NCBI GenBank assembly: GCA_003694975.1
Contig: RFJH01000219.1
Coordinates: 1 to 7,769, forward strand
Reading direction: 5' to 3'
DNA: 7,769 bases
From: Anaerolineae bacterium
GTDB lineage: Bacteria > Chloroflexota > Anaerolineae > Anaerolineales > Villigracilaceae
This document shows, piece after piece, positions 1 to 5,301 of this stretch. Position 1 is the stretch's first letter; every line of letters starts with the position of its first letter. The notes beneath the pieces are model-generated. The model was not told where the DNA came from. It made no database searches and worked only from the letters and a program-made list of their open reading frames with translations. Position numbers and translations under genes: made by a program.

Positions 1-1
1 C

Positions 2-487
2 TTCGGGCCACGCTATTACTACGAAGGCCTCTACAGCCTGACCCTGTTCAGCGCGGCGGGGGTCTTCTGGCTGGCCGAAGAGGTGATGACAAAAGGAGTC
101 TGGCGCAGAGCCTATCGCCTTGGGACGGCGATACTCCTTATCTTCCTGGTGACCTACAACCTGGCCGTGTACCTGCCTGCTCGGCTGGATGAAATGAAGG
201 GACTGTACAACATGAGCCGCGCCCGCTGGACACCTTTCCTCACCCATCAGGCGCAGGCGCTGACACCCGCCCTGGTCGTGGTACACGTTCAGAAGAACTG
301 GACGGACTACGGCACCTTCCTGGACCTGGAAGACCCCTGGCTGAGCACCCCCTTTGTCTTTGCCATCAGCCGCGGCCACAGCGCCGATAGCCGCCTGGCG
401 CGAGACTACCCAAACCGCACGCTCATCCACTACTACGCCAGGCAGCCGCACACGCTCTATGTGACAAGAAAACCGCGCCGACGCTGA
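2..487 (+). CDS. C-terminal part of a polytopic GT-C / family-39-like membrane protein (5' end outside window)
   Basis: The reading frame is open from the left edge, so the gene starts upstream of the window; 161 codons and a TGA stop are visible. The visible protein begins with the motif GPRYYYEGL, then has a hydrophobic helix (visible residues about 10-25), a basic loop, a second helix (about 40-58) and a soluble tail of about 100 residues containing NWTDYGTFLDLEDPW and ending in a basic RKPRRR. This architecture, with last membrane helices followed by an extracytoplasmic tail, fits GT-C fold dolichyl-phosphate-mannose-type (family 39) glycosyltransferase-like proteins common in Chloroflexota. 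The catalytic N-terminal Asp region is outside the window, so enzyme activity is inferred only. It is convergent with the CopD-like gene. It could instead be an uncharacterised membrane protein with the same fold. Confidence 0.7.
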   Translation, partial: FGPRYYYEGLYSLTLFSAAGVFWLAEEVMTKGVWRRAYRLGTAILLIFLVTYNLAVYLPARLDEMKGLYNMSRARWTPFLTHQAQALTPALVVVHVQKNWTDYGTFLDLEDPWLSTPFVFAISRGHSADSRLARDYPNRTLIHYYARQPHTLYVTRKPRRR

Positions 488-491
488 AAGC

Positions 492-511
492 GTGTGGAGG
501 GCGCTCCACAC
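492..511. terminator. Perfect 8-bp hairpin between convergent genes, possible bidirectional terminator
   Basis: Arms GTGTGGAG (492-499) and CTCCACAC (504-511) are perfect reverse complements around a GGCG loop. The hairpin begins 5 bases after the stop of the + strand gene and lies 60 bases beyond the stop of the - strand cluster. Neither side has a good T tract: the - strand reads GCTTTC after the stem, and the + strand has none. It is therefore either a weak or Rho-assisted terminator or an mRNA 3'-end stabiliser. The rest of the 84-base gap shows nothing else I can support. Confidence 0.5.
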
Positions 512-571
512 AAGCAATCGGTTGGGGGCGAATCTTACGAAAAGAGAATTACCAAAGATACCCCTTGCAAA

Positions 572-1072
572 CTACGAAGCGCGCGCCAGGGCGGTCAACG
601 CCAGGACGATAACCGCCAGGAGGAGGTTGAGCTGCAAGAGAACCTCTTGACGGCGGTGCAATGCGCCCAGGTCGTCCGTGCGTCCCTGTGCCTGTTGAAG
701 CAAGATTGCCCTGCGCAAAGCGGGAAGGACGCCCCACGTCTGGAATGCACCCACCACGACCATGCCCCCCACGAAGATGTGCTTGAGCAGGATGGCCACC
801 GCCCAGGATCCCCGGATGACCAGGAAGCCCTGGTAGTTCGGATTGGCGCTCATCTGGAACAGGCCGGTCATCACCAGGACGGCGAGGCTGAACCACGCCA
901 GAGGGTCCAGCCGACGCTGAATAGCATCCAGGAGAGCGACCTGCTTTTCAAGAGAGAGATTGCGTCGTGCGGCGGGGAGTACCAGCAAGGAGAGGGCACC
1001 GAGTCCGCCAATCCAGAGCACGGTCGCCAGCAGGTGAAGCCAGAAGACGAGGCTCAATGCCCAGGTAGGCAC
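572..1072 (-). CDS. CopD-like four-helix integral membrane protein
   Basis: This 166-residue protein has four predicted membrane helices at about 7-31, 56-76, 88-113 and 146-164. The first helix, with WLHLLATVLWIGGL, matches the pattern of the CopD (copper resistance D) domain family: a His in helix 1 followed by a Trp-Ile-Gly-Gly turn. A second intramembrane His (H98, in LLKH) sits in helix 3. In this family such histidines are candidates for haem or copper binding, but metal binding here is inference. Length is close to that of stand-alone CopD-domain proteins. The start is GTG at 1070-1072, six bases after the TAG stop of the TPR gene; the Shine-Dalgarno-like GGAGG lies inside the polyglycine codons ending that gene, suggesting translational coupling. 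It is the last gene of the - strand cluster. A role in copper transport is not shown, because no CopC or periplasmic copper protein is nearby. Confidence 0.7.
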   Translation of the reverse strand: MPTWALSLVFWLHLLATVLWIGGLGALSLLVLPAARRNLSLEKQVALLDAIQRRLDPLAWFSLAVLVMTGLFQMSANPNYQGFLVIRGSWAVAILLKHIFVGGMVVVGAFQTWGVLPALRRAILLQQAQGRTDDLGALHRRQEVLLQLNLLLAVIVLALTALARAS

Positions 1073-1078
1073 GAGGGA

Positions 1079-2119
1079 CTACCCTCCACCTCCCCCACCG
1101 CCATTGCCTCCACCACCGTCTCCACCGCCGCCATCACCTCCGCCGCCTCCCGGCGGGATAATCACCTCGGTCGGCGTGGGCGTTGGGGTGGGCGGATAGC
1201 AAATCTCATACGCCTCTTTGGCGTTCTTGGCAGCCTGCTCGTCCAGTGCACCGTAGTTCAGGGCGTTGGCATACTGAGCATATGCAGCGCAGTACTTGTG
1301 GTTCGCGAAGAGTTCGTCACCGTAGCGCATGGAAGCGATGCGATAACGTTCGGCAGCCGACATGGTGCCATCCCACATGCTGGGCCACCCCGCAGCCACC
1401 TGACTGAAATAGTTCACCGCCTGTTCCCAGTTTACGCCCCAGAAACTGGCGGCAGTAATGTAGAGGCGTGCGCCGCTGCGAAGGCCGTCTGCCGCACCGT
1501 CCAGAGGGCCGAACCGCTCGGCAAGAGTCAGGTAGTAGATGCCCCCTTCCAGGTCACCTTGCACAATCTTTTCCCAGCCGTTGTTGCGCAAGGCCATGTA
1601 GTACATGCTATCCACTTCGGCGGCTCTATAAGTGGGGTCTTCCTTGCGCAGTTCGTCTAGTGCGGCCAGAGTGCCCGGCCAGTCTTGCGCGGCCATCAGT
1701 TCCACGGCACGGCTGTAGATGGCCTCCACACCGCTGTAATCCGGCGTGGGTGTGAGAGTCGGGGTGAGAGTGGCCGTGGGAACGTTCGCCAGGACGAGCA
1801 CCTCGGCGTACTTTTCCATTGCGCCCGGGTAGGTCGGGTCGTAGCGCAGAATGTAATCCAGGCGTTGACGCGCGGCCTCATACCGACCGGCGTCCATATC
1901 TTCCATCGCCAGTTGGTATTGCTCACCCAGTTGGCGGGCGATGAGGGTAGCCTCCGCGCTCTTGCGGACTTCCATCCCGGAGGAATATCCCCCCAGGGTG
2001 CCCAGCGCGAGGAACACCAGAAGGCCCAATACCCCCAACCAGGGGAAGCGCCATTTTCTTTTCTCCTTCCCTTGCGCAGGGGGAAGGACGGGTTGTGTGC
2101 TATCTAACGTATCGGACAT
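1079..2119 (-). CDS. TPR-containing single-pass membrane protein with Pro-Thr linkers and polyglycine C-terminus
   Basis: This 346-residue protein has a short N-terminal cytoplasmic segment with KEKRKWR, one membrane anchor (about 27-45), and then an outward-facing domain of helical repeats. TPR-like helices are visible at about 62-109 (with DAGRYEAARQRLDYIL and DPTYPGA) and about 131-169 (with QDWPGTLAALDELRKEDPTY), with further repeat-like helices to about 305. A PTATLTPTLTPTP linker occupies 114-126 and a PPTPTPTPT linker starts at about 309. The last 23 residues are almost all Gly, broken by two Asp and one Asn. Function is unknown; TPR modules usually bind protein partners. The ATG at 2119 is chosen because upstream in-frame codons run into the murJ-like gene and encode an implausible Cys-rich leader. 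A TATAAT box ends 7 bases before the ATG, and a distant AAGGGGAG lies 13 bases upstream. It sits 19 bp after the flippase gene. Confidence 0.75.
   Translation of the reverse strand: MSDTLDSTQPVLPPAQGKEKRKWRFPWLGVLGLLVFLALGTLGGYSSGMEVRKSAEATLIARQLGEQYQLAMEDMDAGRYEAARQRLDYILRYDPTYPGAMEKYAEVLVLANVPTATLTPTLTPTPDYSGVEAIYSRAVELMAAQDWPGTLAALDELRKEDPTYRAAEVDSMYYMALRNNGWEKIVQGDLEGGIYYLTLAERFGPLDGAADGLRSGARLYITAASFWGVNWEQAVNYFSQVAAGWPSMWDGTMSAAERYRIASMRYGDELFANHKYCAAYAQYANALNYGALDEQAAKNAKEAYEICYPPTPTPTPTEVIIPPGGGGGDGGGGDGGGGNGGGGGGG
1082..1160. repeat. GGN-codon low-complexity tract encoding the polyglycine tail
   Basis: On the - strand the end of the TPR gene is a run of GGN codons, with irregular 12-15-base repeats encoding four or five Gly followed by Asp or Asn. 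The tract is prone to in-frame gain or loss of codons through slippage. Its last bases supply a GGAGG that lies at Shine-Dalgarno distance from the GTG of the following CopD-like gene. Confidence 0.6.
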
Positions 2120-2126
2120 GGGCGTT

Positions 2127-2132
2127 ATTATA
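2127..2132 (-). promoter_or_regulatory. TATAAT -10 box directly upstream of the TPR gene
   Basis: Read on the - strand, 2132-2127 is a perfect TATAAT. An 18-base spacer separates it from TTGCTC (2156-2151), which matches the -35 consensus TTGACA only at its first three bases and lies within the end of the flippase gene. With the usual 6-7 bases from -10 to start site, transcription would begin at or within a base of the ATG at 2119, giving a leaderless mRNA. This would be an internal promoter within the cluster. Confidence 0.5.
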
Positions 2133-2138
2133 CTCCCC

Positions 2139-3683
2139 TTACAAGTTGAAGAGCAAGCGCAGTTCGCGGCGGACAAAGGGAAGCGCCAACAGGGCACCGA
2201 AGGCCATGCCGAGGATGGCAGCCAGCACCTCGGGGCCGGGGAAGAAGCGGAGCAGCGCCCAGGCCGTCCCGCCGCCGATCAGGGCTGCGAGGATGCCTCG
2301 CAGGAGCGAATCCGCCGGCGACACGGGGCGCGGCAGACGGCGGTTCAACCAGGCAAGCAAGACGATGGCTTCCACCGTGAGAGCGAGTTCGGCGGAGGCA
2401 ATGGCCGGCGCGCCGAGGTCGCGAAACAGTGTCACGACCAGGAGGCCGGTCACCAGATAGAGTGCCAGGCGAATGGAGACGCTGAAAAAGGGACGCCAGG
2501 TTTCCTGACGGGCGTAGAAGGCGCGGGCGAGGATTTCCTGGGCGGTGTATCCGGTCAGGGTAAGCATGTAGAGGCGGGTCGTCCAGGTCATCAGAGCGGT
2601 ATCGGCAGGGTCAAAGCCGAAGGCAAACTGGACGAGAGGCCGCAATCCGACCGCAATCACCGCCGCGACCGGCAGGGAGAGTGCCAGCAACACACGCAAA
2701 GCCTTTTCCACCGTCTCTCGAAAGGCCGACCAGTCTCCTTTCGCGGCGTGTTCCGAAATGGTGGGTAGAATGGCCGTGGCAATGGCCGTGCCGAGCAACG
2801 TCTCCGGGACCATCATAATCATCCAGCCATACGTCAGCGAGGAGGCCGCGCCGACCTGTCCCAGGCGCGAGGCGAAGTTATCGCGTGCCAGGAACATCAG
2901 ATGGATGAAAAGCATGGTCGGCAGACGCGGGGCGACAATGCGCAACGCCTTGAGCAGGCCGGGATGCCGGATATTCAGCGACGGCGTCCATCGGAAACGA
3001 TAGCGGACCATGGCCGGCACCTGCACGACCAGATGGAGCACAGCCCCCAGAATGACACCATAGACCAGCCCGTGAACGCCCATCCCAAAAGCAGGCAGCG
3101 AAATCGGCCCCAACGTATAGGGCTGCTTCGGCGAGAAGACCAGCGCCCCCACAATCTGCCCAACGTTGTAGAGCACCGGCGCCATGGCGGGCAACAGAAA
3201 GTGCTGATTGGCATGCAGGGCGGCCATCACCAGGCCGCTAAGGGAGAAAATCAGCGTGGCGACCAGGTTCAGGCGCATCAGGTCGGCAATCAGGTCTTGC
3301 TGAACGGGGTCGAACCCCGGCGCGATGCCGATCTCGGCGCGGACGATAGGGCGGGCGAAGACGGCGATGACCACCGCCAGCGAAGCCGTGACCACAAAGG
3401 CCAGATTCGTGGTGCGTGAGAAGAGGTCCCAGGCGACTTCGCGCCCATGCAGAGTCAACGCCTCGCGCAGGACGGGGACGAAAGCCATCGCCAGCGCGCC
3501 GCCGGAGATCAGGGCGAAGAGCAGATCGGGCAGATTGTTGGCGACGTTGAAAGCGTCCAGTTCGGGGGAAAGACGGAACTGACGCGCGATCAGGATGGCG
3601 CGGACGAAGGCCAGGACTTTGTCCACGCCGAAGAAGAACCCCAAAAGGAGGGATGTGCGCGTCAGGAAGGAGAGGCGTTTCAA
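2139..3683 (-). CDS. murJ: MurJ/MviN-family lipid flippase (MOP superfamily), divergent
   Basis: This 514-residue, highly hydrophobic protein has about 14 membrane helices, as expected for MurJ, the inner-membrane flippase that exports lipid II for peptidoglycan synthesis. Family marks include ELDAFNVANNLPDLL (41-55), GGALAMAFVPVL (61-72), ILPTISEHA (305-313) and LARAFYARQETWRP (385-398). Compared with E. coli MurJ as I remember it, R24 and D39 are kept (R28, D43), R18 is Lys (K22), R52 is Phe (F56), and the ADRLME stretch carrying R270 reads GWMIMM (286-291). Three of four essential arginines are thus changed, so a different lipid-linked substrate is possible. The start is TTG at 3681-3683, four bases after the zinc-ribbon stop, with no clear Shine-Dalgarno, suggesting coupled translation. 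Other family members with this fold (Wzx-type exporters) are less likely given the motifs. Confidence 0.85.
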   Translation of the reverse strand: MKRLSFLTRTSLLLGFFFGVDKVLAFVRAILIARQFRLSPELDAFNVANNLPDLLFALISGGALAMAFVPVLREALTLHGREVAWDLFSRTTNLAFVVTASLAVVIAVFARPIVRAEIGIAPGFDPVQQDLIADLMRLNLVATLIFSLSGLVMAALHANQHFLLPAMAPVLYNVGQIVGALVFSPKQPYTLGPISLPAFGMGVHGLVYGVILGAVLHLVVQVPAMVRYRFRWTPSLNIRHPGLLKALRIVAPRLPTMLFIHLMFLARDNFASRLGQVGAASSLTYGWMIMMVPETLLGTAIATAILPTISEHAAKGDWSAFRETVEKALRVLLALSLPVAAVIAVGLRPLVQFAFGFDPADTALMTWTTRLYMLTLTGYTAQEILARAFYARQETWRPFFSVSIRLALYLVTGLLVVTLFRDLGAPAIASAELALTVEAIVLLAWLNRRLPRPVSPADSLLRGILAALIGGGTAWALLRFFPGPEVLAAILGMAFGALLALPFVRRELRLLFNL

Positions 3684-3687
3684 GCGG

Positions 3688-3873
3688 TTACTCGTCCGGG
3701 TCGGCGGGGTGTAGAGCCTCCGCGCCGGGGAATTTCCCGATCAGGCGCTCCGGACTGTGGATCAGCAGCGGCAAACACTGAGGGCAGATGTGTAACGTCC
3801 GGTCGCGATAGTGCAGCGAGAGCAGGGGAACCTCCCGCTCATCGCGCCCGCAATTCAGGCAGGTGGAAGTCAT
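3688..3873 (-). CDS. Small zinc-ribbon protein with two CxxC motifs
   Basis: This 61-residue protein has two cysteine pairs, CLNC at 5-8 and CPQC at 30-33, separated by 21 residues. That is the layout of a small zinc ribbon binding one zinc ion. Between them lies a beta-rich stretch, VPLLSLHYRDRTLHI, and the tail ends in an acidic HPADPDE. There is no signal peptide and no membrane segment, so it is cytoplasmic. I do not recognise a named family. ATG at 3873 is preferred over an upstream in-frame ATG at 3888 because GGAG sits 6 bases before it. A TACAAT -10 box lies upstream, so this is probably the first gene of the cluster with the flippase, whose start is only four bases beyond this stop. 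Such ribbons often mediate protein or nucleic-acid contacts; a regulatory or assembly role next to the flippase is only inference. Confidence 0.7.
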   Translation of the reverse strand: MTSTCLNCGRDEREVPLLSLHYRDRTLHICPQCLPLLIHSPERLIGKFPGAEALHPADPDE

Positions 3874-3902
3874 GGGCGTCTCCTGCATAGATTTGAGGCC
3901 GA

Positions 3903-3908
3903 ATTGTA
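3903..3908 (-). promoter_or_regulatory. Extended -10 box (TGG-TACAAT) upstream of the zinc-ribbon/flippase cluster
   Basis: On the - strand, 3908-3903 reads TACAAT, preceded by TGG, which fits the extended TGnTATAAT form that can work without a good -35. No convincing TTGACA-like hexamer occurs 16-18 bases further upstream. The predicted transcript would start near 3897, leaving a leader of about 24 bases with GGAG before the ATG at 3873. The 127-base gap between the SDR stop and this gene (3874-4000) holds this promoter and no other gene. Confidence 0.5.
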
Positions 3909-4000
3909 CCACCACAGGCAACGACCTGCCCTGCGCCACAAAAGCCTCCGGAAGCCTGCAAGCAAAGCAGCCCCTCCCTGTCGGCCGTCTGCGTGCGCTC

Positions 4001-4792
4001 TTAGAGGGTGCCCTTGTACATCCCGCCGTCCACGTTGAGCATCACGCCGGTGAGATATGAGGCCGCAGGCGAGACCAGGAAGACCGCCGCCCGGGCGAAC
4101 TCCTCCGGTTCTCCCATCCGCCCCAGCGGGCTGTCTGCGGATTGCTTCGCGATTTCTTCTTCCACGGTCGTGCCGTTTTGTTCGGCGCGGAATTTCATCA
4201 GTTCGATCACGCGCTCGGTGCGTGTCCAACTGGGCAGGATGGAGTTGAAGCGAATGCCGTCCTTCCCCAGTTCCAGCGCCAGCGTCTTCGTCAGGCCGAC
4301 GGTAGCGGCGCGCACGCTGTTGGAAAGCACCAGATTCGGGATGGGTTGCTTGACCGTGATGGAGGTAATAGTCAGAACACTGGCAGCATCCGATTGACGA
4401 AGATACGGCAAGGCGGCGCGTATCAGGCGCACATGGCTCATGAAGGACAGGTCGATTGCCTTCTGCCAGGTCGCATCGTCGAAGGACTCAAATGCTCCTG
4501 CCGGCGGGCCGCCCGCATTGGTGACCAGGATATCCAGGCCGCCGAAAGCCTCCACCGTCCGCTGCACCAGGTTTTCCGGCACATCCGGGTCGGTCACATC
4601 GCCGGCCAGACCCAGGGTTTTCGCGCCGCTTTCCTGTGCAATGGTCTCCGCCGCGGCCTTCGCCCGGCTCTCCTCGCGGCTGTTGACGGCCACCTGACAA
4701 CCCTCCAGCGCCAGTTGGCGGGCAACGGCGTAGCCGAGTCCCTTACTCGCACCGGTGACCAGAGCAACCTTTCCTTGAAGTTGCAGGTCCAT
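4001..4792 (-). CDS. Short-chain dehydrogenase/reductase family protein lacking the catalytic Tyr and Lys
   Basis: This 263-residue protein has the full classical SDR fold. The nucleotide-binding TGASKGLG is at 13-20, the adenine-pocket Asp is in GDV at 64-66, NAGG is at 92-95, the catalytic-strand Ser is S144 (ITSITV), and the C-terminal YLTGVMLNVDGG is typical of FabG-like members. Where classical members have YxxxK, this one reads SNSVR: aligned on GLTKTLALEL, Tyr becomes S157 and Lys becomes R161. A subgroup of beta-ketoacyl-ACP-reductase-like SDRs with SNSVRAA and LPSWTRTERV motifs is known to lack a perfect catalytic tetrad, and this protein fits it. It probably binds NAD(P), but the substrate and even reductase activity are unknown. 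ATG 4792 has a strong AGGAGG 7 bases upstream. It appears to be transcribed alone from its own TATAAT. Confidence 0.85.
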   Translation of the reverse strand: MDLQLQGKVALVTGASKGLGYAVARQLALEGCQVAVNSREESRAKAAAETIAQESGAKTLGLAGDVTDPDVPENLVQRTVEAFGGLDILVTNAGGPPAGAFESFDDATWQKAIDLSFMSHVRLIRAALPYLRQSDAASVLTITSITVKQPIPNLVLSNSVRAATVGLTKTLALELGKDGIRFNSILPSWTRTERVIELMKFRAEQNGTTVEEEIAKQSADSPLGRMGEPEEFARAAVFLVSPAASYLTGVMLNVDGGMYKGTL

Positions 4793-4827
4793 AGCAATAC
4801 CTCCTCTCCATGAAGTAAAGTGGAATC

Positions 4828-4833
4828 ATTATA
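4828..4833 (-). promoter_or_regulatory. TATAAT -10 box of the SDR gene
   Basis: On the - strand, 4833-4828 is a perfect TATAAT. Transcription would begin near 4821, giving a leader of about 29 bases that contains GGAGAGGAGG before the ATG at 4792. I find no good -35 hexamer at 16-18 bases; that position falls at the edge of the repeat block (about 4851-4856). The repeat block is therefore directly upstream of, and may overlap, the promoter. Confidence 0.5.
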
Positions 4834-4852
4834 CCCTCTGCAACGACAGGAG

Positions 4853-4927
4853 GCGCCTCGACTATGCTCGGCACAAGCGCCTCGACCACGCCCGGCACAA
4901 GCGCCTCGACTGTGCTCGGCGCGACAA
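4853..4927. repeat. Three tandem 24-27-bp repeats (unit A)
   Basis: Units at 4853-4876 (24 bp), 4877-4900 (24 bp) and 4901-4927 (27 bp) each begin GCGCCTCGAC or a near match, continue with a TGCTCGGC-like core and end in ACAA. The third has a GCG insertion and is followed by GCGCTCTCCGAG. A further dispersed copy in the same orientation lies at 5302-5340. There is no coding signal in any frame that matches a protein family. Confidence 0.8.
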
Positions 4928-4939
4928 GCGCTCTCCGAG
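4915..4939. repeat. Hairpin formed by unit A copy 3 and its flank
   Basis: CTCGG (4915-4919) pairs with CCGAG (4935-4939), and inside it CGC (4920-4922) pairs with GCG (4928-4930) around a GACAA loop, leaving CTCT bulged on the 3' side. The copy at 5316-5340 forms the same shape with CTTGG and CCAAG, so one base pair changes from C-G to T-A on both sides together. Confidence 0.55.
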
Positions 4940-5008
4940 CGGGCTGCGCAGCAGCCATATCGAGGAGGCTCTCCGAGTGGCCGCGAAGCGGCCGTATCGA
5001 GGAGAGCC
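4930..5008. repeat. Two tandem 37-38-bp hairpin units (unit B)
   Basis: Unit 1 (4930-4967) and unit 2 (4968-5004) both run from GCTCTCCGAG to TATCGAGGAG. Unit 1 carries the stem GGCTGC (4942-4947) with GCAGCC (4951-4956) around a GCA loop. Unit 2 carries GGCCGC (4979-4984) with GCGGCC (4988-4993) around a GAA loop. The fourth stem pair is T-A in one and C-G in the other. Unit 2 also has an outer 8-bp stem, GGCTCTCC (4967-4974) with GGAGAGCC (5001-5008); unit 1 keeps CTCC (4933-4936) with GGAG (4964-4967). Confidence 0.75.
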
Positions 5009-5053
5009 CCTCGATTTACTCAGGGCGCGTTCGTTGTCGGTCTCCTCGATACG
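4993..5053. repeat. 13-bp perfect inverted repeat within the repeat block
   Basis: CGTATCGAGGAGA at 4993-5005 and its exact reverse complement at 5041-5053 enclose 35 bases of non-repetitive sequence. The enclosed piece looks like unique DNA flanked by inverted ends of the repeat family. It is too short to carry a transposase. Confidence 0.7.
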
Positions 5054-5065
5054 TACCCTGACAGG

Positions 5066-5280
5066 TGCACTCGGAGACCGAGGCAGTGATGATGGCAAGT
5101 GATCGCCAAGCAAGGCGAGCGCCAGCGAGCCTGTATCGAGGCAACCCGATACGCGCCATGGCGGGTGCTACTTGGAGACCGAGGCAGTGGTGATAGCGAG
5201 TGGTCGCCGAGCAAGGCGAGCGCCAGCGAGCCTGTATCGAGGCGACCCCATTGATACGCACCCTGTGGTGCCACTTGGAG
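5066..5280. repeat. Two tandem ~100-bp repeats (unit C) with partial copies at both ends
   Basis: Copy 1 (5066-5165) and copy 2 (5166-5268) align at an offset of about 101 bases. They share GGAGACCGAGGCAGTG near the start and a 34-base identical stretch (5109-5142 and 5210-5243) that includes TGTATCGAGG. A third truncated copy begins at 5269 with TGCCACTTGGAG, and 5048-5065 resembles the end of a preceding copy. Each full unit contains TCGCC pairing with GGCGA around a 6-base loop (5103-5118, 5204-5219). Copy 1 also has GTATCG (5133-5138) pairing with CGATAC (5147-5152). Substitutions between copies are mostly transitions. Confidence 0.8.
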
Positions 5281-5301
5281 GCCAATTATTTAAGGGCACG
5301 G

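Noticed and set aside
494..1660. Long + strand open frame (388 codons) opposite the CopD-like and TPR genes
   Set aside because: It is antisense to two genes with clear membrane and TPR features, has no family motifs, and is explained by GC-rich third positions.
2120..2197. Upstream GTG/ATG-type extension of the TPR protein by 26 residues
   Set aside because: It would overlap the end of the flippase gene by 59 bases and add a Cys-rich leader without family character; the ATG at 2119 is followed by a normal N-in membrane anchor.
572..2197. Copper-resistance operon based on the CopD-like gene
   Set aside because: No CopC, copper ATPase, multicopper oxidase or metal-responsive regulator occurs nearby, and the two intramembrane histidines alone do not prove copper transport.
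3940..3962. Terminator for the SDR gene (AGGCTTCC / GGAGGCTT followed by TTTT on the - strand)
   Set aside because: The arms abut with no room for a loop and include G-T pairs; only about four pairs could form, too weak to call.
4820..5285. Small open frames on both strands across the repeat block
   Set aside because: They are made of repeat translations rich in Arg, Ser and Ala, differ in frame between copies, and have no ribosome-binding site or family match.
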